NCBI GenBank assembly: GCA_964539925.1
Contig: CAZILB010000106.1
Location: forward strand, 1 to 13,767
Origin: DP-20 sp964539925
Lineage (GTDB): Bacteria > Desulfobacterota > Binatia > UBA9968
Reading direction: 5' to 3'
Length of the DNA: 13,767 nt
The notes under the pieces were generated by a model that worked only from the letters and a program-made list of their open reading frames with translations, was not told the DNA's origin and ran no database searches. How positions within the stretch are numbered: position 1 is the stretch's first letter; each line of letters begins with the position of its first letter. Below, one piece after another: positions 1 to 6,785 of this stretch. A program made the translations under genes and the position numbers.

Positions 1-1719
1 TGGACCGCCTCGTGGAGCACGGGCTCGACTTCATCGTCCAGACGAGCCTCACCCGCGGCAACCGGGCGGAGCTTTCGGAGCTTGCCGCGTGGGCCGCGGC
101 CAGGGGTGCCGTCCGCCCCGGCGCAACCGCCAGAACCGTTGCGCATCGTCGCCGATCCGGCGACCAACTCGTTGATTATCTACGGTACTGCTCAGGAGTT
201 TCAGAGTATCAGAAACATTCTCAAGGACTTGGACGCCATACCGCGCCAGGTCTTGCTGGAAGCGATGATTCTGCAGGTCGATTTGAGGGAGGGCGAAGAT
301 TTCGGCGTTGACTACGAGATTTTCAGAAATCGCAAGCGCAGTACAACGATTTTCGGCGAAGAGTTTGACTCCAGCGCCGCGCTAAGAACTCTTGGCAAGC
401 TTTTTCCCACGGCTCCAGCCTTCGGCGGTGTGAGTGGTCTGAGCGCGATTGCCGGCGACAACACGGTTTTGGCCATGATCCGGGCAGCAGCGACAGATTC
501 GCGGATAAAAATCATCTCCTCGCCGAGCGTGCTCGCCAGTGACAATCGGCCGGCTCGCATTCAAGTTGGCAGTGAAGAGCCGATCCCCACTGGAACTATC
601 AACGCAGTCGTCGGAAGTCCGGGGGTTTCCTCTAGTACCACGATCCAGTATCGGAACACGGGTCGCATCCTGACCATTATTCCGCAGGTCAATTCGCAAG
701 GACTGGTGAACCTGCAAATCAAAGCCGAAGTGAGTGCCCGGGGCGAAGACGTCACAGTGGGGCAAGATTCTTTCCCCGCTTTTAACACTCAAGACGCCGA
801 GACCACGGCGGTGGTTCATGACGGCGAGACCTTGGTGATCGGCGGTCTCATCGGCGAGCGAAAGGGCAAGTCCCGTTCAGGTATCCCGTATTTGATGGAT
901 ATACCGGTTTTCGGGCGCTTTTTTGGCACGACCAGCGACACCAGCGAGCGCACCGAGCTGATCATGCTGATCACTCCCCGCGTGATCAGGAATCGCAACG
1001 AGGCGCAAATCGCCACCATGGAATTCAAATCCAAACTGGCAACCGTGCGCAATGAACTCGAGCGCATCGAAATAGAGCGTCAGAGGATGCAGACACAGCC
1101 TCAGCCGCAGGATCTGTTGCCGCCGATATCTGTGCCGCCGCTCAATCAGCCGCAATCACGCGATAGCACGCCCGACCCATGGCGGTCTCCCGATCGCGGC
1201 ACCGCCATGGCATTAACGACGAAAAGCGCTTCGCTGCCGCCGATGAGCGCCGTGGCGCCGGCAGCGGTCGAGACCGCGCCCGCTGTACGGCAGCCGATTG
1301 CAGACGCCCAACCGCGACCTCGGCCAAGCGAGCCGTTGCGGGCTATTTCCGGGGCGGGCGATGCGGTCAAACGGGAGGCTGTGGCGCCGCCGGAGTCTGC
1401 GCTGTCGATCGTCGAGCGAAACCCCCAAACGCCCAAGATCGATCTGGCCAAGCCGGCGCAGGCAGCGGCGGAGAAAACAGCGGCGCGAACCTGGACGGTG
1501 CAAGTCGCAGCTCTCGCGGCACTAAGGGATGCGGATATGATCGCCGAGCAGTTGCGCAAGGAAGGCTATGACGCCTATGTCGTCACCGCGCAGCTTGATT
1601 CAAAGACCTGGCATCGGGTTCGCGTCGGCCAGTTAAAGCGCCTGGCAGAAGCGATGGAACTTAGAAAGGCCCTCGCCGCCAACAGACAGTTCATAGACCC
1701 TTACGTGGCGGCGCGTTAA
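1..1719 (+). CDS. gspD: Type II secretion/type IV pilus-family secretin (GspD-like) with C-terminal SPOR domain, 5' partial
   Basis: Outer-membrane multimeric pore of a type II secretion or related system. The frame is open to the window edge, so the N-terminus (signal peptide, N0-N2 domains) is missing. In window-based numbering (codon 1 = base 1), an N3/secretin_N unit covers about residues 42-85 (RIVADPATNSLIIYGT). The secretin barrel domain runs to about 330, with VVHDGETLVIGGLIGE near 271-286, the GIPYLMDIPVFGRFF signature, and LITPRVI at 323-329. A charged helix and a Pro/Gln/Ala-rich linker follow. Residues about 498-565 form a SPOR domain (WTVQVAAL... to VGQLKRLAEA), which binds glycan-denuded peptidoglycan in known families. 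GspD proteins usually end soon after the secretin/S-domain, so the SPOR tail is unusual. TTG at 82 is the first in-frame start-like codon but is not the true start. Residues 1-37 look out-of-frame. The exact system (T2SS, T4P or Tad) is unresolved because no partner genes are visible. Confidence 0.88.
   Translation, partial: WTASWSTGSTSSSRRASPAATGRSFRSLPRGPRPGVPSAPAQPPEPLRIVADPATNSLIIYGTAQEFQSIRNILKDLDAIPRQVLLEAMILQVDLREGEDFGVDYEIFRNRKRSTTIFGEEFDSSAALRTLGKLFPTAPAFGGVSGLSAIAGDNTVLAMIRAAATDSRIKIISSPSVLASDNRPARIQVGSEEPIPTGTINAVVGSPGVSSSTTIQYRNTGRILTIIPQVNSQGLVNLQIKAEVSARGEDVTVGQDSFPAFNTQDAETTAVVHDGETLVIGGLIGERKGKSRSGIPYLMDIPVFGRFFGTTSDTSERTELIMLITPRVIRNRNEAQIATMEFKSKLATVRNELERIEIERQRMQTQPQPQDLLPPISVPPLNQPQSRDSTPDPWRSPDRGTAMALTTKSASLPPMSAVAPAAVETAPAVRQPIADAQPRPRPSEPLRAISGAGDAVKREAVAPPESALSIVERNPQTPKIDLAKPAQAAAEKTAARTWTVQVAALAALRDADMIAEQLRKEGYDAYVVTAQLDSKTWHRVRVGQLKRLAEAMELRKALAANRQFIDPYVAAR
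3..113 (+). CDS. Possible radical-SAM-like protein fragment (37 codons, cut at both ends)
   Basis: Frame 3 is open from the window edge and has strong coding character: 34 of its 37 codons end in G or C. The translation contains LVEHGLDFIVQTSLTRGNR and ends ...WAAARGAV. It reads like the strand-helix stretch of a radical SAM/SPASM protein (pattern 'GxDFxVQTTVTRxNRDEL...A...GA'). The similarity is from memory and the fragment is short, so the family call is tentative. Coding character in this frame stops at about 105-118, exactly where the secretin gene becomes recognisable in frame 1. That pattern is what a join between two unrelated sequences would give. It could also be an accidental out-of-frame reading of a Ser/Arg/Pro-rich secretin linker. 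Confidence 0.35.
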
Positions 1720-1730
1720 CGCGCCGCCGC
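1705..1730 (+). terminator. Perfect GC-rich hairpin over the secretin stop codon
   Basis: GGCGGCGCG at 1707-1715 and CGCGCCGCC at 1720-1728 are exact inverted repeats around a TTAA loop that holds the stop codon. Two more pairs (one G-T) extend the stem to 1705-1730. It would be a very stable RNA hairpin at the end of the gene. No T-tract follows, so it is not a classic intrinsic terminator. It may stabilise the mRNA 3' end or act in Rho-dependent termination. Confidence 0.4.
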
Positions 1731-2136
1731 TTCCGGAATTCACCTCAACGCCGGGGAAAGACCGCGCCATGCCTCATCTTTGCCCCCGGGGGCCAACGGA
1801 GGGGGCGTTGCCGGCTTCTTGCACGCTTGTCTTCCGCGCCCTGCGTCCAGCTCCTGCGCGAGGTTTTCTTATCCCGTTTCGCTTTGTTATGATGATAAGG
1901 AGCGATTGGTTGCGGATCTGTCGCCGCAGGTAAATTGGCACTCCAAAACCGGTGTCGATAGCGCTCGGCTTGCCGGCGGCGACGTTGATCCCAAGGGGCA
2001 ATGGGAGTATGGTAACACGATTTCAGTCGAGGCTAGGGCCGCTGGCGGAAGGGCCGACGAGGCTTCCAGTCGAGCCAAAGCTTGATCCATCCTGCGCGGG
2101 ACCGGCCGACGATCAAATTCAACTGGTGAGGCGAGC
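1720..2136. other. Intergenic region, 417 bases, no convincing gene
   Basis: Separates the secretin from coxD. GCCCCCGGGGGC at 1782-1793 is a 12-base perfect palindrome. TATGAT at 1888-1893 resembles a -10 box but has no good -35 at the right distance. AAGGAG at 1897-1902 precedes a TTG at 1906 that opens a 59-codon frame ending at 2085. That frame has no clear codon bias or recognisable motif, so it is not called. The coxD promoter is probably in this stretch, but I cannot place it. No tRNA or known riboswitch was recognised by eye. Confidence 0.5.
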
Positions 2137-3057
2137 GTGAATCCAAAGGAATTGACGATTGAAAAGGTTCAAGAGATCCTATTGGCGCAAAAATATGTCT
2201 GCGACCGGGCGCTGGCAACGGTGGTCTATCTGTCGTTGGTCATGGGCAAGCCGCTGTTGCTCGAGGGGGAAGCGGGGGTGGGCAAGACCGAGATTGCCAA
2301 GGTCCTGGCAAAAGTGCTTGGTGCCAAGCTGATCCGGCTCCAGTGTTACGAGGGGCTGGACGCCAACACGGCGCTTTACGAGTGGAATTATCCGAAGCAG
2401 ATGCTGCGCATCAAGCTCGAAGAGGTTGAGCACGGCGATAAAGAGAAAGTCGAAACCGAGATCTTCAGCGAAGAGTATTTAGTCAAGCGCCCGTTGCTCG
2501 AAGCGATCCAGAGCGACGGCACCTCGCCGCCGGTGCTGTTGATCGACGAGATCGACCGCGCCGATATGGAATTTGAAGCTTTTTTGCTGGAAGTTTTGTC
2601 GGATTTTCAAATCACTATTCCCGAGCTCGGCACCATCGCCGCAAAGCACCGGCCTTACGTGTTTCTGACTTCGAACCGCACCCGGGAGATTCACGACGCG
2701 CTCAAGCGCCGGTGTTTGTATCACTGGATCGAATACCCAAGCTTCGACAAAGAGTACGAGATCATCACCACGAAATTTCCGGAAGTGGAGAGTAAAATGG
2801 CGCAGCAAATTTGCGCCTTTATGCAAAAAGTCCGGGAGATGAATTTTTACAAGCGGCCTGGTGTCGCAGAGACCCTCGACTGGGCTTCCGCGTTGATCGC
2901 GCTCAACCGCAAGAACCTTGATGACAAGACCGTGGTCGAAACCATGGGCTGCGTTTTCAAGTATCGCGAGGACCTGCACCATCTGCGCGAACAGGTCGAA
3001 GGCCGGCAACTCAATCTCGACGCCTTGCTCAGGGCATCGCCTGAATTGGTCAGTTAG
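2137..3057 (+). CDS. coxD: MoxR-family AAA+ ATPase, CoxD-like
   Basis: ATP-driven chaperone-like ATPase of 306 aa. In the CO dehydrogenase (Cox) system, CoxD works with the VWA protein CoxE in maturing the Mo-Cu active site. Visible motifs are Walker A GEAGVGKTE (44-52), Walker B VLLIDEIDRAD (133-143), sensor-1 FLTSNRTRE (176-184) and the Arg-finger segment LKRRC (189-193), followed by a helical lid. Length is normal for the family. The GTG start at 2137 has a GGTGAGG ribosome-binding site at 2125-2131, and no better upstream start exists. The coxE-like gene begins 5 bases after its stop, which supports a MoxR-VWA pair. Assignment to the CoxD subgroup, rather than a generic MoxR, rests on that partner and the nearby XdhC genes. 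Cytoplasmic. Confidence 0.88.
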   Translation: MNPKELTIEKVQEILLAQKYVCDRALATVVYLSLVMGKPLLLEGEAGVGKTEIAKVLAKVLGAKLIRLQCYEGLDANTALYEWNYPKQMLRIKLEEVEHGDKEKVETEIFSEEYLVKRPLLEAIQSDGTSPPVLLIDEIDRADMEFEAFLLEVLSDFQITIPELGTIAAKHRPYVFLTSNRTREIHDALKRRCLYHWIEYPSFDKEYEIITTKFPEVESKMAQQICAFMQKVREMNFYKRPGVAETLDWASALIALNRKNLDDKTVVETMGCVFKYREDLHHLREQVEGRQLNLDALLRASPELVS

Positions 3058-3062
3058 TCGCG

Positions 3063-4277
3063 ATGGATATTACTCCCGAAAAGGTCGCTGCGGCCGTCGG
3101 CAGCGTCGCTGCGGCGCGCGGCAGCGGAACCGTGCCGAACATGATGGCCTTTGCACGGGCGCTCAAAGAGCTTGGGGTCAAAGTCAGCCTGAGCCAGGTG
3201 CTCGACGCTTCGCATTCGGTGGATCTCGTCGATATCGGCGCGAAGGACGATTTTCGCGCGCTGCTTCGGGCGAACCTGATTTCGCAGAAGGAAGACTTCC
3301 CGGCCTTCGATATGCTTTTCGACTGCTTCTGGCGCGAGCAGGGGTATGAGCGCGTGCCGATGGAGACCATGGAGATTCAAGGCACCCCGACCGAGTCCGA
3401 CGCACCCGAAGGCGGCGACGAGGAGGGCGGCTTGGAGGAAGCCGCCGCGGAGAGTCTCGCGAAAGAAAATCTGCCGCTGGAGAATCTCGACGAGTTCTCG
3501 GTGCCGACCTATAGCCCTCAAGAGCTGATGAACCGCAAGGATTTCAGCGAAATGGGAGTCGAAGAAAGCCGCGCCGTCGCGCGCGCTATTTTGCTTATCG
3601 CCACCAAGATTGCCACCCAAATCAGCCGCCGCAAAAAGGTCGGCCGCAAGGGTAACGTCGTCGACCCGCGCTGGACCATGCGCAAGAGCATGAAATACGG
3701 CGGCGAAGTCATCGATCTGGTGCACCGTAAAAAGCGCATCAAGAAAACCAAAGTGGTATTGCTCTGCGACGTGAGCGGCTCGATGGACTGCTACAGCCGG
3801 TTCTTGATCCAGTTCATGTACGGCCTGCAAAACGAGCTGTGGGGGGTCGAGACTTTCGTCTTCAGCACCTCGCTCAGCCGGATCACGCATCTGATCCGCA
3901 CAAAGGACATCGTCAACGCACTGGAGAAAATCTCCGGCAGCATCCTCGGCTGGTCCGGCGGGACCAACATCGGACGATCGTTGCATAGCTTCAACCGCAA
4001 CTTCGCGCCGAGCATGGTGACCCACCGCACGGTGGTGGTGATCATCAGCGACGGCTGGGACCGCGGCGACGTGAGCCTGCTGGAGCGCGAAATGCAGGAC
4101 CTCAAACGGCGCTGCAAGAAAATTATCTGGCTCAATCCGCTGCTGGCAAGCGAGAATTACGAGCCGCTGTGCAAAGGCATGCAGGCGGCGCTGCCCTATC
4201 TCGATATGTTTTTGTCTGTGCACAATGTGAACAGTTTGATGGCGCTGGGGCGCACTTTGCAGAGAATGGTAGCTTAA
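3063..4277 (+). CDS. coxE: CoxE-like von Willebrand factor A domain protein
   Basis: A 404-aa VWA protein, the expected partner of the upstream MoxR ATPase. The MIDAS metal site is intact: DVSGSMD at 236-242 (DxSxS), the GGTNIG threonine at 301, and the distal aspartate in IISDGWDRGD. The N-terminal ~100 residues are helical. Residues 105-145 form an acidic low-complexity linker. A basic stretch (SRRKKVGRKGN, 188-198) precedes the VWA fold. This layout matches CoxE-type proteins, which with CoxD are needed for metal-centre maturation in molybdenum hydroxylases. The gene starts 5 bases after coxD with no clear Shine-Dalgarno, suggesting translational coupling. No CO dehydrogenase or xanthine dehydrogenase subunits are in the window, so the client enzyme is unknown. 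A 427-codon open frame lies opposite it but is a composition shadow. Confidence 0.87.
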   Translation: MDITPEKVAAAVGSVAAARGSGTVPNMMAFARALKELGVKVSLSQVLDASHSVDLVDIGAKDDFRALLRANLISQKEDFPAFDMLFDCFWREQGYERVPMETMEIQGTPTESDAPEGGDEEGGLEEAAAESLAKENLPLENLDEFSVPTYSPQELMNRKDFSEMGVEESRAVARAILLIATKIATQISRRKKVGRKGNVVDPRWTMRKSMKYGGEVIDLVHRKKRIKKTKVVLLCDVSGSMDCYSRFLIQFMYGLQNELWGVETFVFSTSLSRITHLIRTKDIVNALEKISGSILGWSGGTNIGRSLHSFNRNFAPSMVTHRTVVVIISDGWDRGDVSLLEREMQDLKRRCKKIIWLNPLLASENYEPLCKGMQAALPYLDMFLSVHNVNSLMALGRTLQRMVA

Positions 4278-4316
4278 TAAATGATTCTTCCGGGTTTCGT
4301 GTGGACGAGTTCTTGC

Positions 4317-4379
4317 CACGAAGGACACGAAGATCACGAAGTGCAGAAGTGAAAATTGTTTCGACCTTCGTGTCCTTCG
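4317..4379. repeat. CACGAAG tandem repeat with inverted copy (hairpin-forming)
   Basis: CACGAAG occurs three times at an exact 9-base period (4317, 4326, 4335). The segment 4319-4332 (CGAAGGACACGAAG) recurs as its exact reverse complement at 4366-4379, leaving a 33-base loop. The element lies in the 237-base gap between coxE and the XdhC genes and is not coding. It resembles dispersed intergenic CACGAAG-type repeats of many environmental bacterial genomes, an impression from memory. It could act as a transcript-end hairpin, but no T-tract follows. Confidence 0.6.
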
Positions 4380-4487
4380 ACGCCTTCATGGTAAACGAAA
4401 TCAAGGGGATGCCGCCGGCTTGCCCACAAGGAAGCCTGAAGGAGCCAATCGAAAATTAATGATCGAGGAGTGAAGGCAGAGAATTAG

Positions 4488-4507
4488 GAATCTTCGAGAT
4501 TCGGAGG
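4488..4507 (+). promoter_or_regulatory. Small hairpin abutting a strong ribosome-binding site
   Basis: GAATCT (4488-4493) and AGATTC (4497-4502) form a six-pair stem with a TCG loop. The stem ends one base before GGAGG at 4503-4507, which sits 7 bases upstream of the ATG at 4515. The Shine-Dalgarno fixes the XdhC start. The hairpin could modulate access to it, but it is short and may be chance. Confidence 0.4.
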
Positions 4508-4514
4508 AACGAAA

Positions 4515-4910
4515 ATGGCGGGACCGGGCTCTTGTTATACCGATGCCGATTTGGACGGCAAAAAGAAAGATTCGATTTACCACCAGGTGAAGGAGTTTCT
4601 CGATAAAGGCGAAACGCTGGCTGTGGCGACGATCGTGTCGACCAAGGGCTCGACGCCGCGCGAGGTCGGCGCCAAGATGGCGGTGACGGCGTGGGGCGAG
4701 ATCCTCGGCACCATCGGCGGGGGCTGCGGCGAGGCGGACGTGAAGCGCGAAGCCATCGAAGTCATTCGGACGCGCAAGCCGCGGACGGTGCGTATCGATC
4801 TGCTCGATGAAATTTCGTCGGACAGTCCGGCGGTGTGCGGCGGCATTATGAACGTGTTTATCGATCCGTGGTGGCAGGAGGGAGAGAAGGAGGCGCCCGC
4901 CGGCAAATGA
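4515..4910 (+). CDS. XdhC/CoxI family protein, N-terminal domain only
   Basis: XdhC-family proteins bind the molybdenum cofactor, help sulfurate it and deliver it to xanthine dehydrogenase or CO dehydrogenase-type enzymes. This 131-aa protein holds only the N-terminal XdhC/CoxI domain: KGSTPREVGAKM (44-55), GTIGGGC (65-71) with the conserved cysteine, and CGGIMNVFIDP (108-118) with the second cysteine. It ends where a full-length XdhC continues into a Rossmann domain. That domain is encoded by the next gene, whose ATG overlaps this stop (ATGA, 4907-4910), so the two are translationally coupled and probably work as a heteromeric XdhC. The strong GGAGG at 4503 supports the start. The poorly conserved N-terminus (~20 residues) is an extension. 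Confidence 0.85.
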   Translation: MAGPGSCYTDADLDGKKKDSIYHQVKEFLDKGETLAVATIVSTKGSTPREVGAKMAVTAWGEILGTIGGGCGEADVKREAIEVIRTRKPRTVRIDLLDEISSDSPAVCGGIMNVFIDPWWQEGEKEAPAGK

Positions 4911-5680
4911 GTTCTCTCTCCGAAGAATTGGTCCGGATCAACGAGCAGGGAGCCGCCGCGGTGCTGGCAACGGTGGTCGAGGCGGACGACATTGCCGGCG
5001 TCGAGGCCGGTGCCAAATGCCTGGTGCGCGACGGCGAGGTGCGCGCGGATACGATCGGGCATGCCGCCGTGGTGCAGGCGGTCGTCCGGGAAAGCGAAGT
5101 GCGCCTGCGGGCGGAAAAATCACAGCTTGTTTCGTTGGAGCTTCCCGCAGCCGGCGGCAAGCTTGAGGTGTTCTTCGAAGTCATGCCGGCGCCGCCGAAG
5201 TTGATCGTGGTTGGGGCCGGCCACATCGCGGTGCCGTTGGTTCGCATGGCCAAAGTTTTGGATTTTCATGTGACCGTGGTCGACGATCGTCTACTCTACG
5301 CCAATCGCGAACGTTTTCCCGACGCCGATGATGTCCTGGTCGGCGATATGGCGAAGATGCTGAAAGAAATGACGCTCACGGCCTCCTGTTACATTGTTCT
5401 GATCACCCGGGGGCACGCCTACGATGAGCCCTGCCTCCGCGTAGTCCTTCCGAGCGAGGCGAAGTATATCGGCATGATCGGCAGCCGCCGGCGTATCAAA
5501 GCCTGCTTTCAGAGATTTCGCGACGAGGATAAGATTGCCGAGGAGCTGATCCATAAGGTCTATGCGCCCATCGGCCTCGATATCGCCACCGAAACCCCGG
5601 CGGAGATCGCTCTGTCCATTCTCGCCGAGGTGATAAAGGTGCGGCGCGGCGGCAAGGCGGCGTCGCTCTCCGGTCATTAG
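4907..5680 (+). CDS. xdhC: XdhC-type protein with Rossmann C-terminal domain (XdhC_C) and degenerate N-domain
   Basis: Second half of a split XdhC, 257 aa. Residues 97-245 are the XdhC_C Rossmann domain: LIVVGAGHIAVPL (99-111), VTVVDDR, LITRGHAYDEP (165-175), YIGMIGSRRR (187-196) and PIGLDIATETPAEIALSI (221-238). Residues 1-95 look like a worn XdhC N-domain: AAVLATVVEAD... and a closing LEVFFEVM, but without the GGGC and CGG cysteine motifs of the preceding protein. It therefore probably supplies nucleotide binding, while the upstream protein supplies the cofactor-binding cysteines. I chose the ATG at 4907 (ATGA overlap with the upstream stop). An earlier in-frame start-like codon at 4835 would lie inside the preceding gene. 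The next gene starts 11 bases downstream. Confidence 0.85.
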   Translation: MSSLSEELVRINEQGAAAVLATVVEADDIAGVEAGAKCLVRDGEVRADTIGHAAVVQAVVRESEVRLRAEKSQLVSLELPAAGGKLEVFFEVMPAPPKLIVVGAGHIAVPLVRMAKVLDFHVTVVDDRLLYANRERFPDADDVLVGDMAKMLKEMTLTASCYIVLITRGHAYDEPCLRVVLPSEAKYIGMIGSRRRIKACFQRFRDEDKIAEELIHKVYAPIGLDIATETPAEIALSILAEVIKVRRGGKAASLSGH

Positions 5681-5691
5681 ATAACGAGGCC

Positions 5692-6114
5692 ATGAGGGAA
5701 TCGAGCCGGATGACGGGGGTTGTCTTCTCGGATTTGGGCCGTGCCTCGTCATTCATGTCACTGGATTGGGTGCAGGCGCTCTTGGTAGAGCGTCTCGGGT
5801 ACCACCCGTTTCCGGCAACACTCAACTTGCGGCCCAGAGGGAGTGAAGATGCCAAGCTTTGGCAGCGCGCGAAGACCGAGCGGGAAGGCGTCCCATTGAC
5901 GGAGGCGACCGCAGGCCATTGCGGCGCCCGGCTGTTTCGAATAGAAATTCATGGGCCGGCGGGCGGTAGCGGCGGGGGGGTGCCAGGCGCCATTCTCTTG
6001 CCCGAGGTGAAGGACTACCCGGAGGACAAAATTGAAGTCGTCGCCCCCATGCGTTTGAAAGATCATTTCGGCATAGGAGACGGCGACGCGCTCACACTGG
6101 AGTTTCTCAATTGA
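5692..6114 (+). CDS. ribK: CTP-dependent riboflavin kinase (DUF120/archaeal RibK type)
   Basis: Phosphorylates riboflavin to FMN; archaeal homologues use CTP. The 140-aa protein matches the DUF120 pattern along its whole length, with Methanocaldococcus RibK recalled as reference: GVVFSDLGRASSFMSL (9-24), LGYHPFPATLNLR (35-47, with the metal/nucleotide-binding T-x-N), GAILLPEVKDYP (99-110), IEVVAPMRLKDHFGIGDGD (114-132). Bacteria normally use the unrelated bifunctional RibF, so this type is uncommon in them. ATG 5692 has GAGG only 2 bases upstream. ATG 5710 (MTGVVFSDLG) is an alternative that fits the family N-terminus well. The gene follows xdhC by 11 bases and overlaps ubiX by 4, so FMN synthesis is coupled to an FMN-using enzyme. 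Residues 89-98 are a Gly-rich loop of possibly lineage-specific length. Cytoplasmic. Confidence 0.82.
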   Translation: MRESSRMTGVVFSDLGRASSFMSLDWVQALLVERLGYHPFPATLNLRPRGSEDAKLWQRAKTEREGVPLTEATAGHCGARLFRIEIHGPAGGSGGGVPGAILLPEVKDYPEDKIEVVAPMRLKDHFGIGDGDALTLEFLN

Positions 6115-6764
6115 ATCACAAAAAGAGATTGATCGTTGGCATTTCCGGCGCCACCGGCGCGATCTATGGCGTCCGCATGCTCGAGATCTTAGCCAAGCTC
6201 GAGGATATCGAGACGCATCTGGTCTTGAGCAAGGCCGGCAAGATGACCATTCAAGTGGAGACCCCCTATTCCGTCAAGGACGTCGAAGCCATGGCGGACG
6301 TTGTGCACGATGTAAACAATGTGGGCGCGAGCATCTCCAGCGGCTCGTTTCGCACTGAAGGCATGGTGATCGCCCCCTGTTCGATGAAATCCATGGGCGG
6401 TATTGCCCATTCCCTGGGCGGCGATCTCTTGGTCCGCGCCGCCGACGTGGTGCTGAAGGAACGAAAAAGGCTCGTGCTGGTCGTGCGCGAGACGCCGCTC
6501 CACCTGGGTCATCTCGAGGCCATGGTGTCGCTCACGCGCATGGGAGCCATGATTTTTCCGCCGGTGCCGGCCTTTTACCATCGCCCGAAGACTCTGGACG
6601 AGGTTATTAATCAAACCGTCGCCCGCATTCTCGACCAGTTCGGCATCGACGTGAAACTTTTTCACCGCTGGGACGACGAGGGAATGAGCCGGCATCCGGA
6701 TGCCGGAAAACCTACCCCCATCACCGCGGCAAAAGAGCGCCAGGCCGCAAAGAAGCAACGCTAA
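6111..6764 (+). CDS. ubiX: UbiX-family flavin prenyltransferase
   Basis: Joins a dimethylallyl group (usually from DMAP) to reduced FMN, giving prenylated FMN, the cofactor of UbiD-type decarboxylases. The 217-aa protein has the full UbiX signature: IVGISGATGAIYG (8-20), LVLSKAG, the SSGSF loop (76-80), VIAPCSMKSMGGIAHS (86-101), VVRETPLH (124-131) and PPVPAFYHRP (150-159). The ~35-residue C-terminal tail is longer than the minimal enzyme and basic. The TTG start at 6111 overlaps the riboflavin kinase stop (TTGA), and the next in-frame ATG would remove the flavin-binding motif. No UbiD gene is in the window. Its neighbours make FMN and DMAPP, the precursors of its product. Confidence 0.93.
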   Translation: MNHKKRLIVGISGATGAIYGVRMLEILAKLEDIETHLVLSKAGKMTIQVETPYSVKDVEAMADVVHDVNNVGASISSGSFRTEGMVIAPCSMKSMGGIAHSLGGDLLVRAADVVLKERKRLVLVVRETPLHLGHLEAMVSLTRMGAMIFPPVPAFYHRPKTLDEVINQTVARILDQFGIDVKLFHRWDDEGMSRHPDAGKPTPITAAKERQAAKKQR

Positions 6765-6785
6765 ACTCGGTCACACCGCGCCATC

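Noticed and set aside
1780..2085. 101-codon frame (or 59 codons from TTG 1906 behind AAGGAG) in the intergenic region
   Set aside because: TTG starts, no clear codon bias and no motif. The -10-like TATGAT would place the transcript start at the ribosome-binding site itself, which makes a real gene unlikely.
1720..2136. Riboswitch or structured RNA ahead of coxD
   Set aside because: Several GC-rich short repeats occur, but none forms a known Moco, cobalamin, FMN or SRP-type pattern that I can recognise.
3054..4337. 427-codon open frame on the minus strand
   Set aside because: It mirrors coxE, whose motifs are convincing; its translation is His/Ala/Arg-rich with no recognisable domain, typical of antisense frames in GC-rich genes.
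4835..4906. Longer start for the second XdhC gene
   Set aside because: It would overlap the upstream gene by 76 bases and adds no conserved sequence; the ATGA overlap at 4907 is the usual arrangement.
4515..5680. XdhC pair read as one gene broken by a frameshift
   Set aside because: The second protein has its own ~95-residue N-terminal region before the Rossmann domain and a clean ATGA junction, so two genes fit better than a sequencing error.
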